Assembly (NCBI RefSeq): GCF_002860865.1 | Contig: NZ_PKIE01000007.1 | Location: forward strand, 1 to 64,000 | DNA: 64,000 bases | Reading direction: 5' to 3' | From: Streptococcus mitis | GTDB taxonomy: Bacteria; Bacillota; Bacilli; Lactobacillales; Streptococcaceae | In this document: positions 53,777-64,000 of the stretch, in pieces | Numbering within the stretch: position 1 is the stretch's first letter | Layout of the letters: each line of letters opens with the position of its first letter | Translations under genes and position numbers: made by a program | The notes under the pieces: model-generated | The model's input: the letters and a program-made list of their open reading frames with translations, nothing else | What the model was told of the DNA's origin: nothing | The model's database searches: none

Positions 53777-55023
53777 TCTATTCCTTCCATAAAGTAAATT
53801 GCTTGTAGCTTCACATTATTAGCTGCTCTACAAATAGCATCTTTGTCAATTTGTTCAAGCTTTTCAATCCAACTTTTAAAGTCTGCTGAAGATTTTCCAA
53901 GTAAGGCATTTTGATAAGCACGTTCAATTAATGAACCTTGATTATCTTGAGAAAGCAACAAAGACCGATGAATCATTTCCTTGGTCTGCTCTAACTCAAG
54001 ATCTGTAAAATAACCTTTTTTTAAATCAAGCAGTTGATTATTCATCATTTTTCGAGCCTGATTCCGATTTTCTCGATCAATACCAGCATACATCCTCAAA
54101 AATCCACTAAATAAATCAAGCTGACTTGAAATGGTATAAGCTAATCCAGCGTTTTCACGGACATTTGTAAAGAGCTTAGAATGAGCAAATCCACCCAGTA
54201 AACCATTCATTACAATCATGGGTAAATGTTGCTCATCACCATATTCAGCAGAGCAATGATAGCCCAACTCTAAAATAGACTGTCCCAAATTTTTCCGAAC
54301 CATGCCTTCCTGAAGGATATTGGAATAAGGTTGACAATACTGCACCTTCACATTACCTTCTCGACCTTTAAAACCAAATGATTCTAATACATTTTGAATT
54401 TCAACCTCATTAAAATCACCTAAGAAAAAGAAATCTATTCGATCATTGGCCAAAAATTCTTGGAAACAAGAATAAGAACTTTGTGGAGTTTCAGCTAAAA
54501 TACGATTTCGTAAATCACTATATTTCAATTGGAGACGTTCATCATGAAAAAATAATTTATCTAATTCTTTATGTGCAAAATAAAAAGAATCATCCATATC
54601 AGCTGCTAAACTTGCTAGCAATTGCTTTTTCTCAATTTCAAATAAGGCCGAATCAAATCCATTATCAACTACCACGGGTGAGAAAAGAGTTTCTTTTACT
54701 AGTTCCAAAACCTGTGAAGTTAACACATTTTTCTTACTTAAAAACTCATCACGAACATAAGTAAATGTCAATTCTACAATGTGACTTTGCCCTCTTCTGA
54801 AACAATTGGTTGACATATCTGTACCATATAGACTAGCCAAGTGTCTCCTCAAATTTTGAGAAGTAGGGTACAGCTGGTTAGCAGTCTCTAGCATACTCGC
54901 ACTCAACATGCGACCTGCAATCGTATCAAGAGATAATGGAGCGGTAAAACGCACGGTGATTTTGTTCGTTTTAAACTTCTTTGATTGGATAAAATGTGTT
55001 GAAATTCCATGCACTAACTCCAT
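53773..55023 (-). CDS. M16-family inactive partner YmfF-like
   Basis: 416 residues with M16 fold patterns (VRFTAPLSLDTIAGRML, MNGLLGGFAHSKLFTNVRE) but without an HxxEH zinc motif. It probably forms a heterodimer with the catalytic ymfH product. First gene of a long leftward series down to ecfT. Confidence 0.83.
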   Translation of the reverse strand: MELVHGISTHFIQSKKFKTNKITVRFTAPLSLDTIAGRMLSASMLETANQLYPTSQNLRRHLASLYGTDMSTNCFRRGQSHIVELTFTYVRDEFLSKKNVLTSQVLELVKETLFSPVVVDNGFDSALFEIEKKQLLASLAADMDDSFYFAHKELDKLFFHDERLQLKYSDLRNRILAETPQSSYSCFQEFLANDRIDFFFLGDFNEVEIQNVLESFGFKGREGNVKVQYCQPYSNILQEGMVRKNLGQSILELGYHCSAEYGDEQHLPMIVMNGLLGGFAHSKLFTNVRENAGLAYTISSQLDLFSGFLRMYAGIDRENRNQARKMMNNQLLDLKKGYFTDLELEQTKEMIHRSLLLSQDNQGSLIERAYQNALLGKSSADFKSWIEKLEQIDKDAICRAANNVKLQAIYFMEGIE

Positions 55024-55181
55024 GATTTACCTCCTTATATACAGACTTCTATTATATCACGAAAACCTGAAATTTTCTTGTTCTCTGTAACAGTTTTGAA
55101 ATAAAAATCGCTTACATTTCTTCCCGTTTCTATCACTATTTTGAGGAAAATATGGTATAATACCAAAGATTGAGGTGAATT

Positions 55182-55550
55182 ATGGAATACAAATTATTTG
55201 AAGAATTTATTACCCTCCAAGCACTACTCAAAGAACTTGGAATTACACATAGCGGAGGAGCTATCAAATCCTTTCTCTCTGAACATTCTGTTTACTTTAA
55301 TGGGGAATTAGAGAGTCGTCGTGGTAAAAAACTTCGTATTGGCGATAAAGTTGACATCCCTGACATGGACATTGACATCTTGTTGACACAACCTACTTCT
55401 GAGGAGCAAGAGGAATATCAAGCTGATAAAGTTGAAAAAGAACGAATAGCTAAACTCGTCAAAGAGATGAATAAGGGAGTAAAAAAAGACAACTCTAAAC
55501 CTACTTCATCACCAAAAAGCAAACAAGCTCCACGATTCCCTGGTAGATAA
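55182..55550 (+). CDS. yaaA: S4-domain protein YaaA-like
   Basis: 122 residues. An S4 RNA-binding domain ([29 protein letters not shown] N-terminus, residues 8-75) is followed by a charged C-terminal tail. It is regularly found just before recF in Firmicutes; here the spacing is 2 nt. The function is unclear; ribosome assembly has been proposed for the B. subtilis relative. Confidence 0.87.
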   Translation: MEYKLFEEFITLQALLKELGITHSGGAIKSFLSEHSVYFNGELESRRGKKLRIGDKVDIPDMDIDILLTQPTSEEQEEYQADKVEKERIAKLVKEMNKGVKKDNSKPTSSPKSKQAPRFPGR

Positions 55551-55552
55551 TC

Positions 55553-56650
55553 ATGTGGCTACAAAACCTATCTCTCAAGACTTTTCGTAATTACAAAGAG
55601 ACGAAAATAGACTTTAATCCTAAATTAAATATCTTTTTAGGACGCAATGCACAAGGTAAAACAAATATGTTAGAGGCTATCTATTTTTTAGCCTTAACAC
55701 GCAGTCATCGAACTCGAACAGATAAAAATCTCATTCATTTTGATGAGGAACAGCTTCATCTTTCAGGTCTTGTTCAGAAAAAAACTGGATCCATTCCTCT
55801 CGAAATTGAACTAACACAAAAAGGCCGTGTAACAAAAGTTAATCACTTAAAACAGGCACGACTTTCAGATTATGTCGGACACATGAATGTTGTCTTATTT
55901 GCTCCTGAAGATTTACAACTAATTAAAGGAGCACCTTCGGTTCGACGAAAATTCATTGATATGGAACTTGGACAAATCAAGCCAATCTATTTATCTGACT
56001 TAACCAATTATAACCACATCCTAAAGCAAAGAAACACTTACCTAAAATCAGCTCAAAAAATAGATGAAACATTCCTTTCTGTGTTGGATGATCAACTAGT
56101 TGATTATGGATGTCGTGTAATGAATCACCGCTTAGATTTCATAAAAAAGCTAGAATCATTTGGGCGTAAGAAACATTTTGAACTATCTAATCAGATTGAA
56201 GAGTTGTCAATATCCTATCAACCTTCTGTCAAGATAACTGACAAAGAAGACTTATCCGAATCTTTCAAAATTGCTTTAGAAAAAAGTAGATCCAGAGATT
56301 TATTTAAAAAGAATACTGGCGTCGGTCCTCATCGAGATGATATTTCTTTTTATATAAATGAGATGGACGCTAGTTTTGGAAGTCAAGGCCAACATCGTAG
56401 TCTTGTCCTTTCTATAAAATTAGCAGAAATCGAACTAATGGAAAGTATTACTACAGAATCCCCAATATTACTACTTGACGATGTTATGAGCGAGCTTGAC
56501 AATACTAGACAACTAAAATTATTAGAAACGATTTCTCAGTCAATCCAAACCTTTATCACAACAACAAGCTTAGACCATCTTCAAAATCTACCAGAAAATC
56601 TAAGCATTTTCGCTATTCAAGATGGTAAAGCTGTTGTAAATGAAACTTGA
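55553..56650 (+). CDS. recF: DNA recombination/repair protein RecF
   Basis: 365 residues of the SMC-like ABC ATPase type: Walker [14 protein letters not shown] (residues 30-42), signature GSQGQHRSL (near 278) and Walker [13 protein letters not shown]. It helps load RecA at single-strand gaps. It ends before a bidirectional terminator shared with guaB. Confidence 0.95.
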   Translation: MWLQNLSLKTFRNYKETKIDFNPKLNIFLGRNAQGKTNMLEAIYFLALTRSHRTRTDKNLIHFDEEQLHLSGLVQKKTGSIPLEIELTQKGRVTKVNHLKQARLSDYVGHMNVVLFAPEDLQLIKGAPSVRRKFIDMELGQIKPIYLSDLTNYNHILKQRNTYLKSAQKIDETFLSVLDDQLVDYGCRVMNHRLDFIKKLESFGRKKHFELSNQIEELSISYQPSVKITDKEDLSESFKIALEKSRSRDLFKKNTGVGPHRDDISFYINEMDASFGSQGQHRSLVLSIKLAEIELMESITTESPILLLDDVMSELDNTRQLKLLETISQSIQTFITTTSLDHLQNLPENLSIFAIQDGKAVVNET

Positions 56651-56660
56651 CAGCATTGTA

Positions 56661-56690
56661 AAAGAACTCCTGTTTTCGCAGGAGTTCTTT
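56661..56690. terminator. Bidirectional terminator between recF and guaB
   Basis: AAAGAACTCCTG (56661-56672) pairs perfectly with CAGGAGTTCTTT (56679-56690), with T runs on both strands. Confidence 0.9.
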
Positions 56691-56699
56691 TCATTTCTT

Positions 56700-58260
<1,561 letters not shown>

Positions 58261-58280
58261 ATGTTACAGGGGTAAATAAA

Positions 58281-58315
58281 AAACTATCTTTTCTTTAAGA
58301 TAGAAATGATAGTTT
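58281..58315 (-). terminator. Terminator after trpS
   Basis: AAACTATC (58281-58288) pairs with GATAGTTT (58308-58315); the minus strand ends GATAGTTTTTTATTT. Confidence 0.7.
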
Positions 58316-58328
58316 TTGTAAAATAAAC

Positions 58329-59354
58329 TTAGTTAAAGTAATGAAGTCCCATTGCCCCTTTAACCTCAGATAGAGTTTGACCCGCAACTTCACGCGCTCT
58401 TTCACTACCTTTTTGAAGCATATTATAAACTTCTCCCATATCCTTAGCAAATTCAATACGGCGCTCACGAATAGGACCCAGTTCACGTTCTAATATTTCA
58501 AGTAGATAACGTTTGGTTTTCACATCACCAAGACCACCTCGTTGATAATGTTCTTTCATATCAGCAATTTCTTGAGCATCTTCTGGACGACCAAAAACAT
58601 CTAGATAATGGAAAACCATATTTCCTTCAATTTTACCTGGATCCTCAACTCGGATATGATCTGGATCTGTATACATACTCATTACTTTTTTACGCAAAGT
58701 ATCCGCATCATCAGCTAAATAAATACCATTATTGAGTGATTTAGACATTTTAGCATTTCCATCTAAACCAGGCAAACGACCTGCTCTTTCATTTTCTGGA
58801 TAAATACCTTCCGGTTCTACCAAGACATCACAGTTATATGCATTGTTAAAAGAACGAACAATCTCGCGAGTTTGCTCAATCATTGGTTTCTGATCTGTCC
58901 CAACAGGAACATAATTGGCCTTAAAAGCTGTGATGTCAGCCGCTTGAGCGATTGGATAGACCAAGAATCCTGTCGGAATACTTTCTCCAAATCCTTTCTG
59001 AGCAATCTCTGTTTTGACAGTTGGATTTCGTTCCAAACGAGCTAGTGACACCAAATTCATATAATACATAGACAACTCAGCTAATTCTGGAATTTGACTT
59101 TGAATAAAGATAGTTGATTTACTCGGATCCAATCCAACTGCAAGGTAATCCAAAGCCACATTTCCAATAGACTCTACAATAGTTTGAGGATCTTTGGCAT
59201 GATCTGTCAAGGCTTGTTGGTCAGCCAAGAACACAAACATGTCATACTTATCCTCTTCCTGTAATAATACTCGATTTTTGAGACTTCCAACATAATGTCC
59301 AATATGCAATTTTCCTGTTGGACGGTCTCCTGTTAAAATAATGGGTTTAGTCAT
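58329..59354 (-). CDS. trpS: Tryptophanyl-tRNA synthetase
   Basis: 341 residues, class I aminoacyl-tRNA synthetase with HIGHYVG (near residue 18, the HIGH motif) and KMSKS (near residue 203). It charges tRNA-Trp. No T-box leader is visible upstream. The -10 is TGC-TATAAT. The 205 nt between trpS and the ABC-F gene holds only promoters. Confidence 0.96.
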   Translation of the reverse strand: MTKPIILTGDRPTGKLHIGHYVGSLKNRVLLQEEDKYDMFVFLADQQALTDHAKDPQTIVESIGNVALDYLAVGLDPSKSTIFIQSQIPELAELSMYYMNLVSLARLERNPTVKTEIAQKGFGESIPTGFLVYPIAQAADITAFKANYVPVGTDQKPMIEQTREIVRSFNNAYNCDVLVEPEGIYPENERAGRLPGLDGNAKMSKSLNNGIYLADDADTLRKKVMSMYTDPDHIRVEDPGKIEGNMVFHYLDVFGRPEDAQEIADMKEHYQRGGLGDVKTKRYLLEILERELGPIRERRIEFAKDMGEVYNMLQKGSERAREVAGQTLSEVKGAMGLHYFN

Positions 59355-59559
59355 TTTGTTCTCCTTCGATATGGTCCCTTCAATTATAGCATTTTTTTAA
59401 TGAAATAACCGCAATTTATCAAAATAAATCAACCTTGCTATTCACGGTTTTGTGTAAAGTGTACTGTAAATTTAATTTACACAAAATTGACAGATAAAAA
59501 TTTGAATATTTCCGTATTTTCTAGTAGAATAAATATATTACATATATAGGAGAAAAACA

Positions 59560-61182
59560 TTGCTTACAGTATCTGATGTTTCACTACGTTTTAGTGATCG
59601 CAAACTTTTTGATGATGTCAATATCAAATTTACAGAAGGAAATACTTACGGATTAATCGGTGCTAATGGTGCCGGAAAATCAACCTTTTTAAAAATTTTA
59701 GCTGGAGATATCGAACCTACTACTGGTCACATCTCTCTTGGTCCAGATGAACGTCTCTCTGTTCTTCGTCAAAATCACTTTGACTATGAAGATGAACGTG
59801 CCATTGATGTCGTTATCATGGGAAATGAAAAACTTTATAGCATCATGAAGGAAAAAGATGCTATCTACATGAAGGAAGATTTCTCAGATGAGGATGGAGT
59901 GCGTGCTGCCGAACTTGAAGGAGAGTTTGCCGAGCTTGGAGGCTGGGAAGCAGAAAGTGAAGCCTCTCAACTACTTCAAAACCTAAACATTCCAGAAGAA
60001 TTGCACTATCAAAATATGAGTGAGTTGGCTAACGGTGAGAAAGTGAAGGTTCTCCTTGCCAAAGCACTTTTTGGTAAACCAGATGTTCTTCTATTGGACG
60101 AGCCTACCAACGGTTTGGACATCCAATCAATTACATGGTTAGAAGATTTCTTGATTGACTTTGATAACACAGTTATCGTAGTATCCCACGATCGTCACTT
60201 CTTAAACAAAGTATGTACCCACATGGCCGACCTTGACTTTGGAAAAATCAAACTCTATGTCGGAAACTATGACTTCTGGAAGGAATCTTCTGAGCTTGCT
60301 GCTAAATTGCTAGCAGACCGTAATGCCAAAGCAGAGGAAAAAATTAAGCAATTGCAAGAATTCGTTGCTCGTTTCTCTGCCAATGCTTCTAAATCAAGAC
60401 AAGCAACCTCACGTAAGAAAATGCTTGACAAGATTGAGCTAGAAGAGATTGTGCCATCTAGTCGTAAATATCCATTTATCAACTTTAAAGCAGAACGTGA
60501 GATTGGTAATGATCTCTTGACAGTAGAAAATCTAACTGTAAAGATTGATGGTGAGACTATTTTAGATAACATCAGCTTTATCTTGCGTCCAGGTGATAAG
60601 ACAGCTCTTATTGGACAAAATGACATCCAAACGACTGCATTAATTCGTGCAATCATGGGAGATATTGATTATGAAGGAACTGTCAAGTGGGGAGTTACAA
60701 CTAGTCAATCTTACCTACCTAAAGATAACTCAGCTGATTTCGCAGGGGGAGAATCAATTCTTGACTGGTTGCGTCAATTTGCAAGTAAAGAAGAAGATGA
60801 CAATACTTTCCTACGCGGTTTCCTCGGCCGTATGCTCTTCTCTGGAGATGAGGTTAACAAACCTGTCAACGTCTTGTCAGGGGGAGAAAAAGTTCGTGTC
60901 ATGCTTTCAAAACTAATGCTCTTGAAGTCAAATGTGCTTGTACTTGATGACCCAACCAATCACTTGGACTTGGAATCTATCTCAAGCTTGAATGATGGAT
61001 TGAAAAACTTTAAAGAATCAATCATCTTTGCCAGCCATGACCACGAGTTTATTCAAACTCTAGCTAACCATATCATTGTCTTGTCTAAAAATGGCGTTAT
61101 CGATCGTATCGATGAAACCTATGATGAATTCCTAGAAAATGAAGAAGTACAAGCAAAAGTTAAAGAACTTTGGAAAGACTAA
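59560..61182 (+). CDS. ABC-F family ATPase, TTG start
   Basis: 540 residues with two ABC domains and no membrane segments, so a ribosome-associated ABC-F protein, not a transporter. The first site is intact: GANGAGKST (near residue 36), signature SELANGEKVKVLLAK, Walker B LLLDEPTNGLD. The second has a degenerate Walker A (LIGQNDIQTTAL, no Lys) but keeps LSGGEKVRVML and LVLDDPTNHLD. Start TTG, with AGGAG about 6-8 nt upstream; no ATG is available nearby. Confidence 0.88.
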   Translation: MLTVSDVSLRFSDRKLFDDVNIKFTEGNTYGLIGANGAGKSTFLKILAGDIEPTTGHISLGPDERLSVLRQNHFDYEDERAIDVVIMGNEKLYSIMKEKDAIYMKEDFSDEDGVRAAELEGEFAELGGWEAESEASQLLQNLNIPEELHYQNMSELANGEKVKVLLAKALFGKPDVLLLDEPTNGLDIQSITWLEDFLIDFDNTVIVVSHDRHFLNKVCTHMADLDFGKIKLYVGNYDFWKESSELAAKLLADRNAKAEEKIKQLQEFVARFSANASKSRQATSRKKMLDKIELEEIVPSSRKYPFINFKAEREIGNDLLTVENLTVKIDGETILDNISFILRPGDKTALIGQNDIQTTALIRAIMGDIDYEGTVKWGVTTSQSYLPKDNSADFAGGESILDWLRQFASKEEDDNTFLRGFLGRMLFSGDEVNKPVNVLSGGEKVRVMLSKLMLLKSNVLVLDDPTNHLDLESISSLNDGLKNFKESIIFASHDHEFIQTLANHIIVLSKNGVIDRIDETYDEFLENEEVQAKVKELWKD

Positions 61183-61194
61183 ATAAAACTTCAA

Positions 61195-61223
61195 AACTCA
61201 GTTGGGTTAACCAGCTGGGTTTT
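61195..61223 (+). terminator. Terminator after the ABC-F gene
   Basis: AACTCAGTTGG (61195-61205) pairs with CCAGCTGGGTT (61211-61221), loop GTTAA, then TT. Confidence 0.7.
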
Positions 61224-61243
61224 CTAACATTTTATGAGGTAAC

Positions 61244-63787
61244 ATGAAATTATTTTTTAAAACATATTGGACCTATTTTATTTCTTTCATCATTCCTGTA
61301 GTCATTATGACAGGAGTATATCTATCTCAAGGTATCTACTGGAATAGCGATACATCTCCTCTATTAGGAGATGGCTTTCATCAATACGTTATTTTTGATG
61401 TAGCTCTAAGAAATCTCCTACATGGAAATGGTAGTTTGTTTTACACCTTTACAAGTGGTCTCGGATTGAATTTCTATGCCCTATCTAGTTATTACTTGGG
61501 TAGTTTTCTCGCGCCTCTAGTTTACTTTTTTGATCTAACGAATATGCCCGATGCTGTCTATCTGACAACTCTCTTAAAATTTGGATTGATTGGTCTGTCA
61601 ACCTTCTTTAGTTTAAATAAATTATTTAAAAATATCCCTCAGACTTTAAAACTAGCTTTATCTACTTCCTATGCTCTGATGAGTTTCACTGTTAGTCAAC
61701 TAGAGATAAAAACCTGGCTGGATGTTTTTATCTTAATTCCTTTAATTATAACTGGTTTACACCTACTTATAACTGAAAAGAAATTCTCATTATACTTTAC
61801 AAGTCTGTCAATCTTATTTATCCAAAACTATTATTTTGGATATATGACAGCATTGTTTCTTATTTTCTGGTATCTCTGTCAAATTTCTTGGGACTTTAAA
61901 ACTCGAAAATCATCTCTTCTTGATTTCATAATCACCTCCATTTTAGCTGGTATGGCTAGTTCGATTATGACTCTTCCCACTCTGTTTGATTTACAGACAC
62001 ATGGGGAAAAATTGACTGAAGTTACAAAGTTTCAAACTGAAAGTAGCTGGTATCTTGATCTCTTTGCTAAGCAATTCATTGGCTCCTTTGACACAACAAA
62101 GTATGGGGCTATCCCAATGATTTTTGTTGGACTGCTTCCCTTTATTTTAACTATTTTATTTTTTACGCTGAAATCTATTAAGTTTCACGTGAAACTTATC
62201 TATGCAGTCTTCTTTACATTTCTAATTGCAAGCTTTTATATTGAATCACTTGATTTATTGTGGCAAGGTATGCATACTCCAAATATGTTTTTACATCGCT
62301 ATGCTTGGATTTTCTCTACCTTGTTAATTTACACAGCAGCAGAAGTCTTAAATCGTCTGAGAGAACTTAAAGTCTGGAATTTTTTAGTTTCGTTTTTTCT
62401 TGTGCTAACAGGATTTTTAGCTACCATCTATCTAAAATCGCATTATTCTTTTTTAACAGATTTGAATATTCTGCTTACTCTTGAATTTTTAGTTGTCTAT
62501 TTTCTTTTACTCCTTGCAGTTATCAAAAAGTTTATCTCTGTAAATCTATTTGCCATTCTAATCTCTTTATTTATAATGGTTGAAATAAGTTTAAATGCTT
62601 CATCTCAAATAGACGGAATTGCTAAGGAATGGGGATTTGCTTCTCGAAGTGCATATAGTAGAGATATACCAGCTATGGAATCTTTCTCAACATATATTGG
62701 AAATTCATTTACTCGTACTGAGAAACTAAAAACTCAGACAGGAAATGACAGTATGAAATTTAACTACAATGGAATATCTCAATTTTCATCTGTTCGAAAT
62801 CGTTCAGCAAGCTCTACTTTAGATAAACTTGGTTTTAAATCCTCTGGAACCAATCTCAATCTCCGTTATGCAAATAATAGTATTTTGGCTGATAGTTTAT
62901 TTGGCATCCAGTACAATATCTCAGACAGTCCTATTGACAAGTATGGTTTTAAAGATATCTATCAAAAAGATAATCTTACCCTATATGAAAATCAATACTC
63001 TCTTCCGATTTCCTTTGCTAGTCAATCTGTTTACAATGATGTCAAGTTCAATGAACACACTTTGGACAATCAAGCCTCGTTTTTAAATCAACTTGCTGAC
63101 GTCAATTTTGATTATTTTTCTCCAATACCTTATGAAAAAACAGAGAATACTGATGATTTGATTAGTGTTACAAGTTCTTCAAATGAGGATGCAGCAATCC
63201 AATATCAAATTGAAGTGCCAGAAAACAGTCAAGTCTATCTTTCTTTCACAAACCTTCACTTTTCTAATGATAAACAAAAGAAGGTTGACATCCTTGTAAA
63301 TGGAGAAAAGAAAATTTTTACAACTGATAATGTCTTCTCCTTCTTTAATCTAGGCTATACAAAAGAGAAAAAAACTTTCAATATTAATGTTAGTTTCCCT
63401 GGAAATTCACAAGTATCATTTGAATCTCCTACCTTCTATCGTTTAGATACCAAAACTTTCACCGAGGCAATTCAAAAAATTAAAGAACAACCTGTCACAA
63501 TATCAACTTCTAAAAACAAGGTCTTTGCTACATATGATGTTAAACAAGATACGTCCATTTTCTTCACCATTCCTTATGACAAAGGCTGGTCTGCCTACCA
63601 AGATGGTAAGAAAATAGAAATTAAACAAGCTCAAACTGGTTTTATGAAAGTTGACGTTCCTGAGGGAAAAGGAACGATTACACTTTCCTTTATTCCCAAT
63701 GGTTTTGTTATTGGAGCAATCTGTTCCTTTACTTCTCTTTTTCTATTTGGAATCTATAATCACAAACGAAAGTCATCTAAGACATAA
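61244..63787 (+). CDS. YfhO-family membrane glycosyltransferase-like protein
   Basis: 847 residues. About 12 membrane segments fill residues 1-470 and a large extracellular beta-rich domain follows, with a final membrane segment (FVIGAICSFTSLFLFGI). The LLGDGFHQYVIFD motif near the start resembles the catalytic loop of GT-C/YfhO proteins. B. subtilis YfhO glycosylates lipoteichoic acid; here the substrate is unknown. A parS-like palindrome lies in the codons for FHVK. Confidence 0.83.
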   Translation: MKLFFKTYWTYFISFIIPVVIMTGVYLSQGIYWNSDTSPLLGDGFHQYVIFDVALRNLLHGNGSLFYTFTSGLGLNFYALSSYYLGSFLAPLVYFFDLTNMPDAVYLTTLLKFGLIGLSTFFSLNKLFKNIPQTLKLALSTSYALMSFTVSQLEIKTWLDVFILIPLIITGLHLLITEKKFSLYFTSLSILFIQNYYFGYMTALFLIFWYLCQISWDFKTRKSSLLDFIITSILAGMASSIMTLPTLFDLQTHGEKLTEVTKFQTESSWYLDLFAKQFIGSFDTTKYGAIPMIFVGLLPFILTILFFTLKSIKFHVKLIYAVFFTFLIASFYIESLDLLWQGMHTPNMFLHRYAWIFSTLLIYTAAEVLNRLRELKVWNFLVSFFLVLTGFLATIYLKSHYSFLTDLNILLTLEFLVVYFLLLLAVIKKFISVNLFAILISLFIMVEISLNASSQIDGIAKEWGFASRSAYSRDIPAMESFSTYIGNSFTRTEKLKTQTGNDSMKFNYNGISQFSSVRNRSASSTLDKLGFKSSGTNLNLRYANNSILADSLFGIQYNISDSPIDKYGFKDIYQKDNLTLYENQYSLPISFASQSVYNDVKFNEHTLDNQASFLNQLADVNFDYFSPIPYEKTENTDDLISVTSSSNEDAAIQYQIEVPENSQVYLSFTNLHFSNDKQKKVDILVNGEKKIFTTDNVFSFFNLGYTKEKKTFNINVSFPGNSQVSFESPTFYRLDTKTFTEAIQKIKEQPVTISTSKNKVFATYDVKQDTSIFFTIPYDKGWSAYQDGKKIEIKQAQTGFMKVDVPEGKGTITLSFIPNGFVIGAICSFTSLFLFGIYNHKRKSSKT
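62181..62196. promoter_or_regulatory. parS-like site inside the yfhO-like gene
   Basis: AGTTTCACGTGAAACT is a perfect palindrome sharing the inner 14 bp with the site at 50962-50977 and with the ParB consensus. Confidence 0.75.
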
Positions 63788-63789
63788 AA

Positions 63790-63811
63790 AAATCGACCAG
63801 TTGGTCGATTT
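63790..63811. terminator. Bidirectional terminator between yfhO-like and Pip-like genes
   Basis: AAATCGACCA and TGGTCGATTT arms overlap a tiny loop, with A and T runs on both sides. Confidence 0.8.
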
Positions 63812-63813
63812 TT

Positions 63814-64000
63814 TTAACCTTCTTCCATTTTCTTAGGTCGATAGGCTAGCATACCTAAACCAGTAAATAGGGCTAATATCACAGCAAGGAAAATGATTTG
63901 ATGATGAATATTTCCTGTCATAGAGATTGTTTGTCGCAATCCCGAAACTGAATAACTCATTGGTAACCAAGGACTAATAGCTCTAAAGAAATCATTTGTC
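63814..64000 (-). CDS. C-terminal end of a YhgE/Pip-like membrane protein
   Basis: 62 codons remain in the window. They read NDFFRAISPWLPMSYSVSG, then LRQTISMTGN, one membrane segment (IIFLAVILALFTGLGML) and the tail RPKKMEEG. The PWLPMSYSVSGLR pattern before a last helix is typical of YhgE/Pip (phage infection protein)-like ABC-2 permeases. The rest lies outside the window. Confidence 0.72.
   Translation of the reverse strand, partial: TNDFFRAISPWLPMSYSVSGLRQTISMTGNIHHQIIFLAVILALFTGLGMLAYRPKKMEEG

Noticed and set aside
59355-59559. Possible T-box leader for trpS
   Set aside because: No T-box core sequence or specifier-stem structure is visible; only promoter elements.

Overview
The window looks like a chromosome segment of a mitis-group Streptococcus, close to S. 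pneumoniae and most likely S. mitis or a relative. The evidence is the pneumococcal-type gene order running towards the replication origin (glpFOK, hslO-dusB, clpC-ctsR, thiXYZ, cbpD, dnaC-rplI-gdpP, hpf, comFA/comFC, tsf-rpsB, pcsB, mreCD, ecf-pgsA-rodZ-ymfHF, yaaA-recF, guaB, trpS), a BOX repeat, ComX-type cin-boxes, a choline-binding murein hydrolase and two parS-like sites. The cbpA gene and the two-component system that sit between dusB and clpC in S. pneumoniae are absent, which argues against a typical pneumococcus.

Region 1 (1-5716) is accessory. It holds a decayed IS3-family transposase end and then a compact quorum-sensing locus: an MFS transporter, an ABC exporter, a 27-codon peptide gene, an Rgg regulator and a divergent 23-codon short hydrophobic peptide (SHP). 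The SHP and 27-codon peptide promoters share a 13-nt box at exactly the same distance from their -10 elements, so they look like one pheromone-controlled regulon. A BOX element closes the region.

Region 2 (5719-18280) is core: glycerol uptake and oxidation (glpF, glpO, glpK) with a cre site and an Mga-like regulator, then hslO-dusB-isochorismatase hydrolase, a lipoprotein, a small membrane-protein gene interrupted by TGA, and the CtsR-controlled ctsR-clpC operon.

Region 3 (18357-30355) is a 12-kb integrated phage satellite bounded by 25-bp att repeats. It encodes a tyrosine integrase, a CI/Cro-type switch with three operators, a replication module (Rha-like protein, replisome organizer, DnaC-like loader), a capsid protein with gp10-like and coiled-coil partners, and a sigma-like late regulator. 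It has no terminase, portal, tail or lysis genes. Its lysogeny arm carries a lipoprotein and a PemK/MazF-like toxin gene separated by degenerate repeats, plus a predicted small RNA with tandem hairpins. A second predicted small RNA runs against the replication genes.

Region 4 (30498-64000) is core. It contains a TPP-riboswitch-controlled thiamine-precursor transporter, a competence-linked CbpD-like hydrolase, DNA replication and ribosome genes, c-di-AMP phosphodiesterase, hibernation factor, DNA-uptake genes, cysteine synthase, cell-division and cell-shape genes, an ECF transporter module, recF, guaB, trpS, an ABC-F protein, a YfhO-like membrane protein and the end of a YhgE/Pip-like gene.
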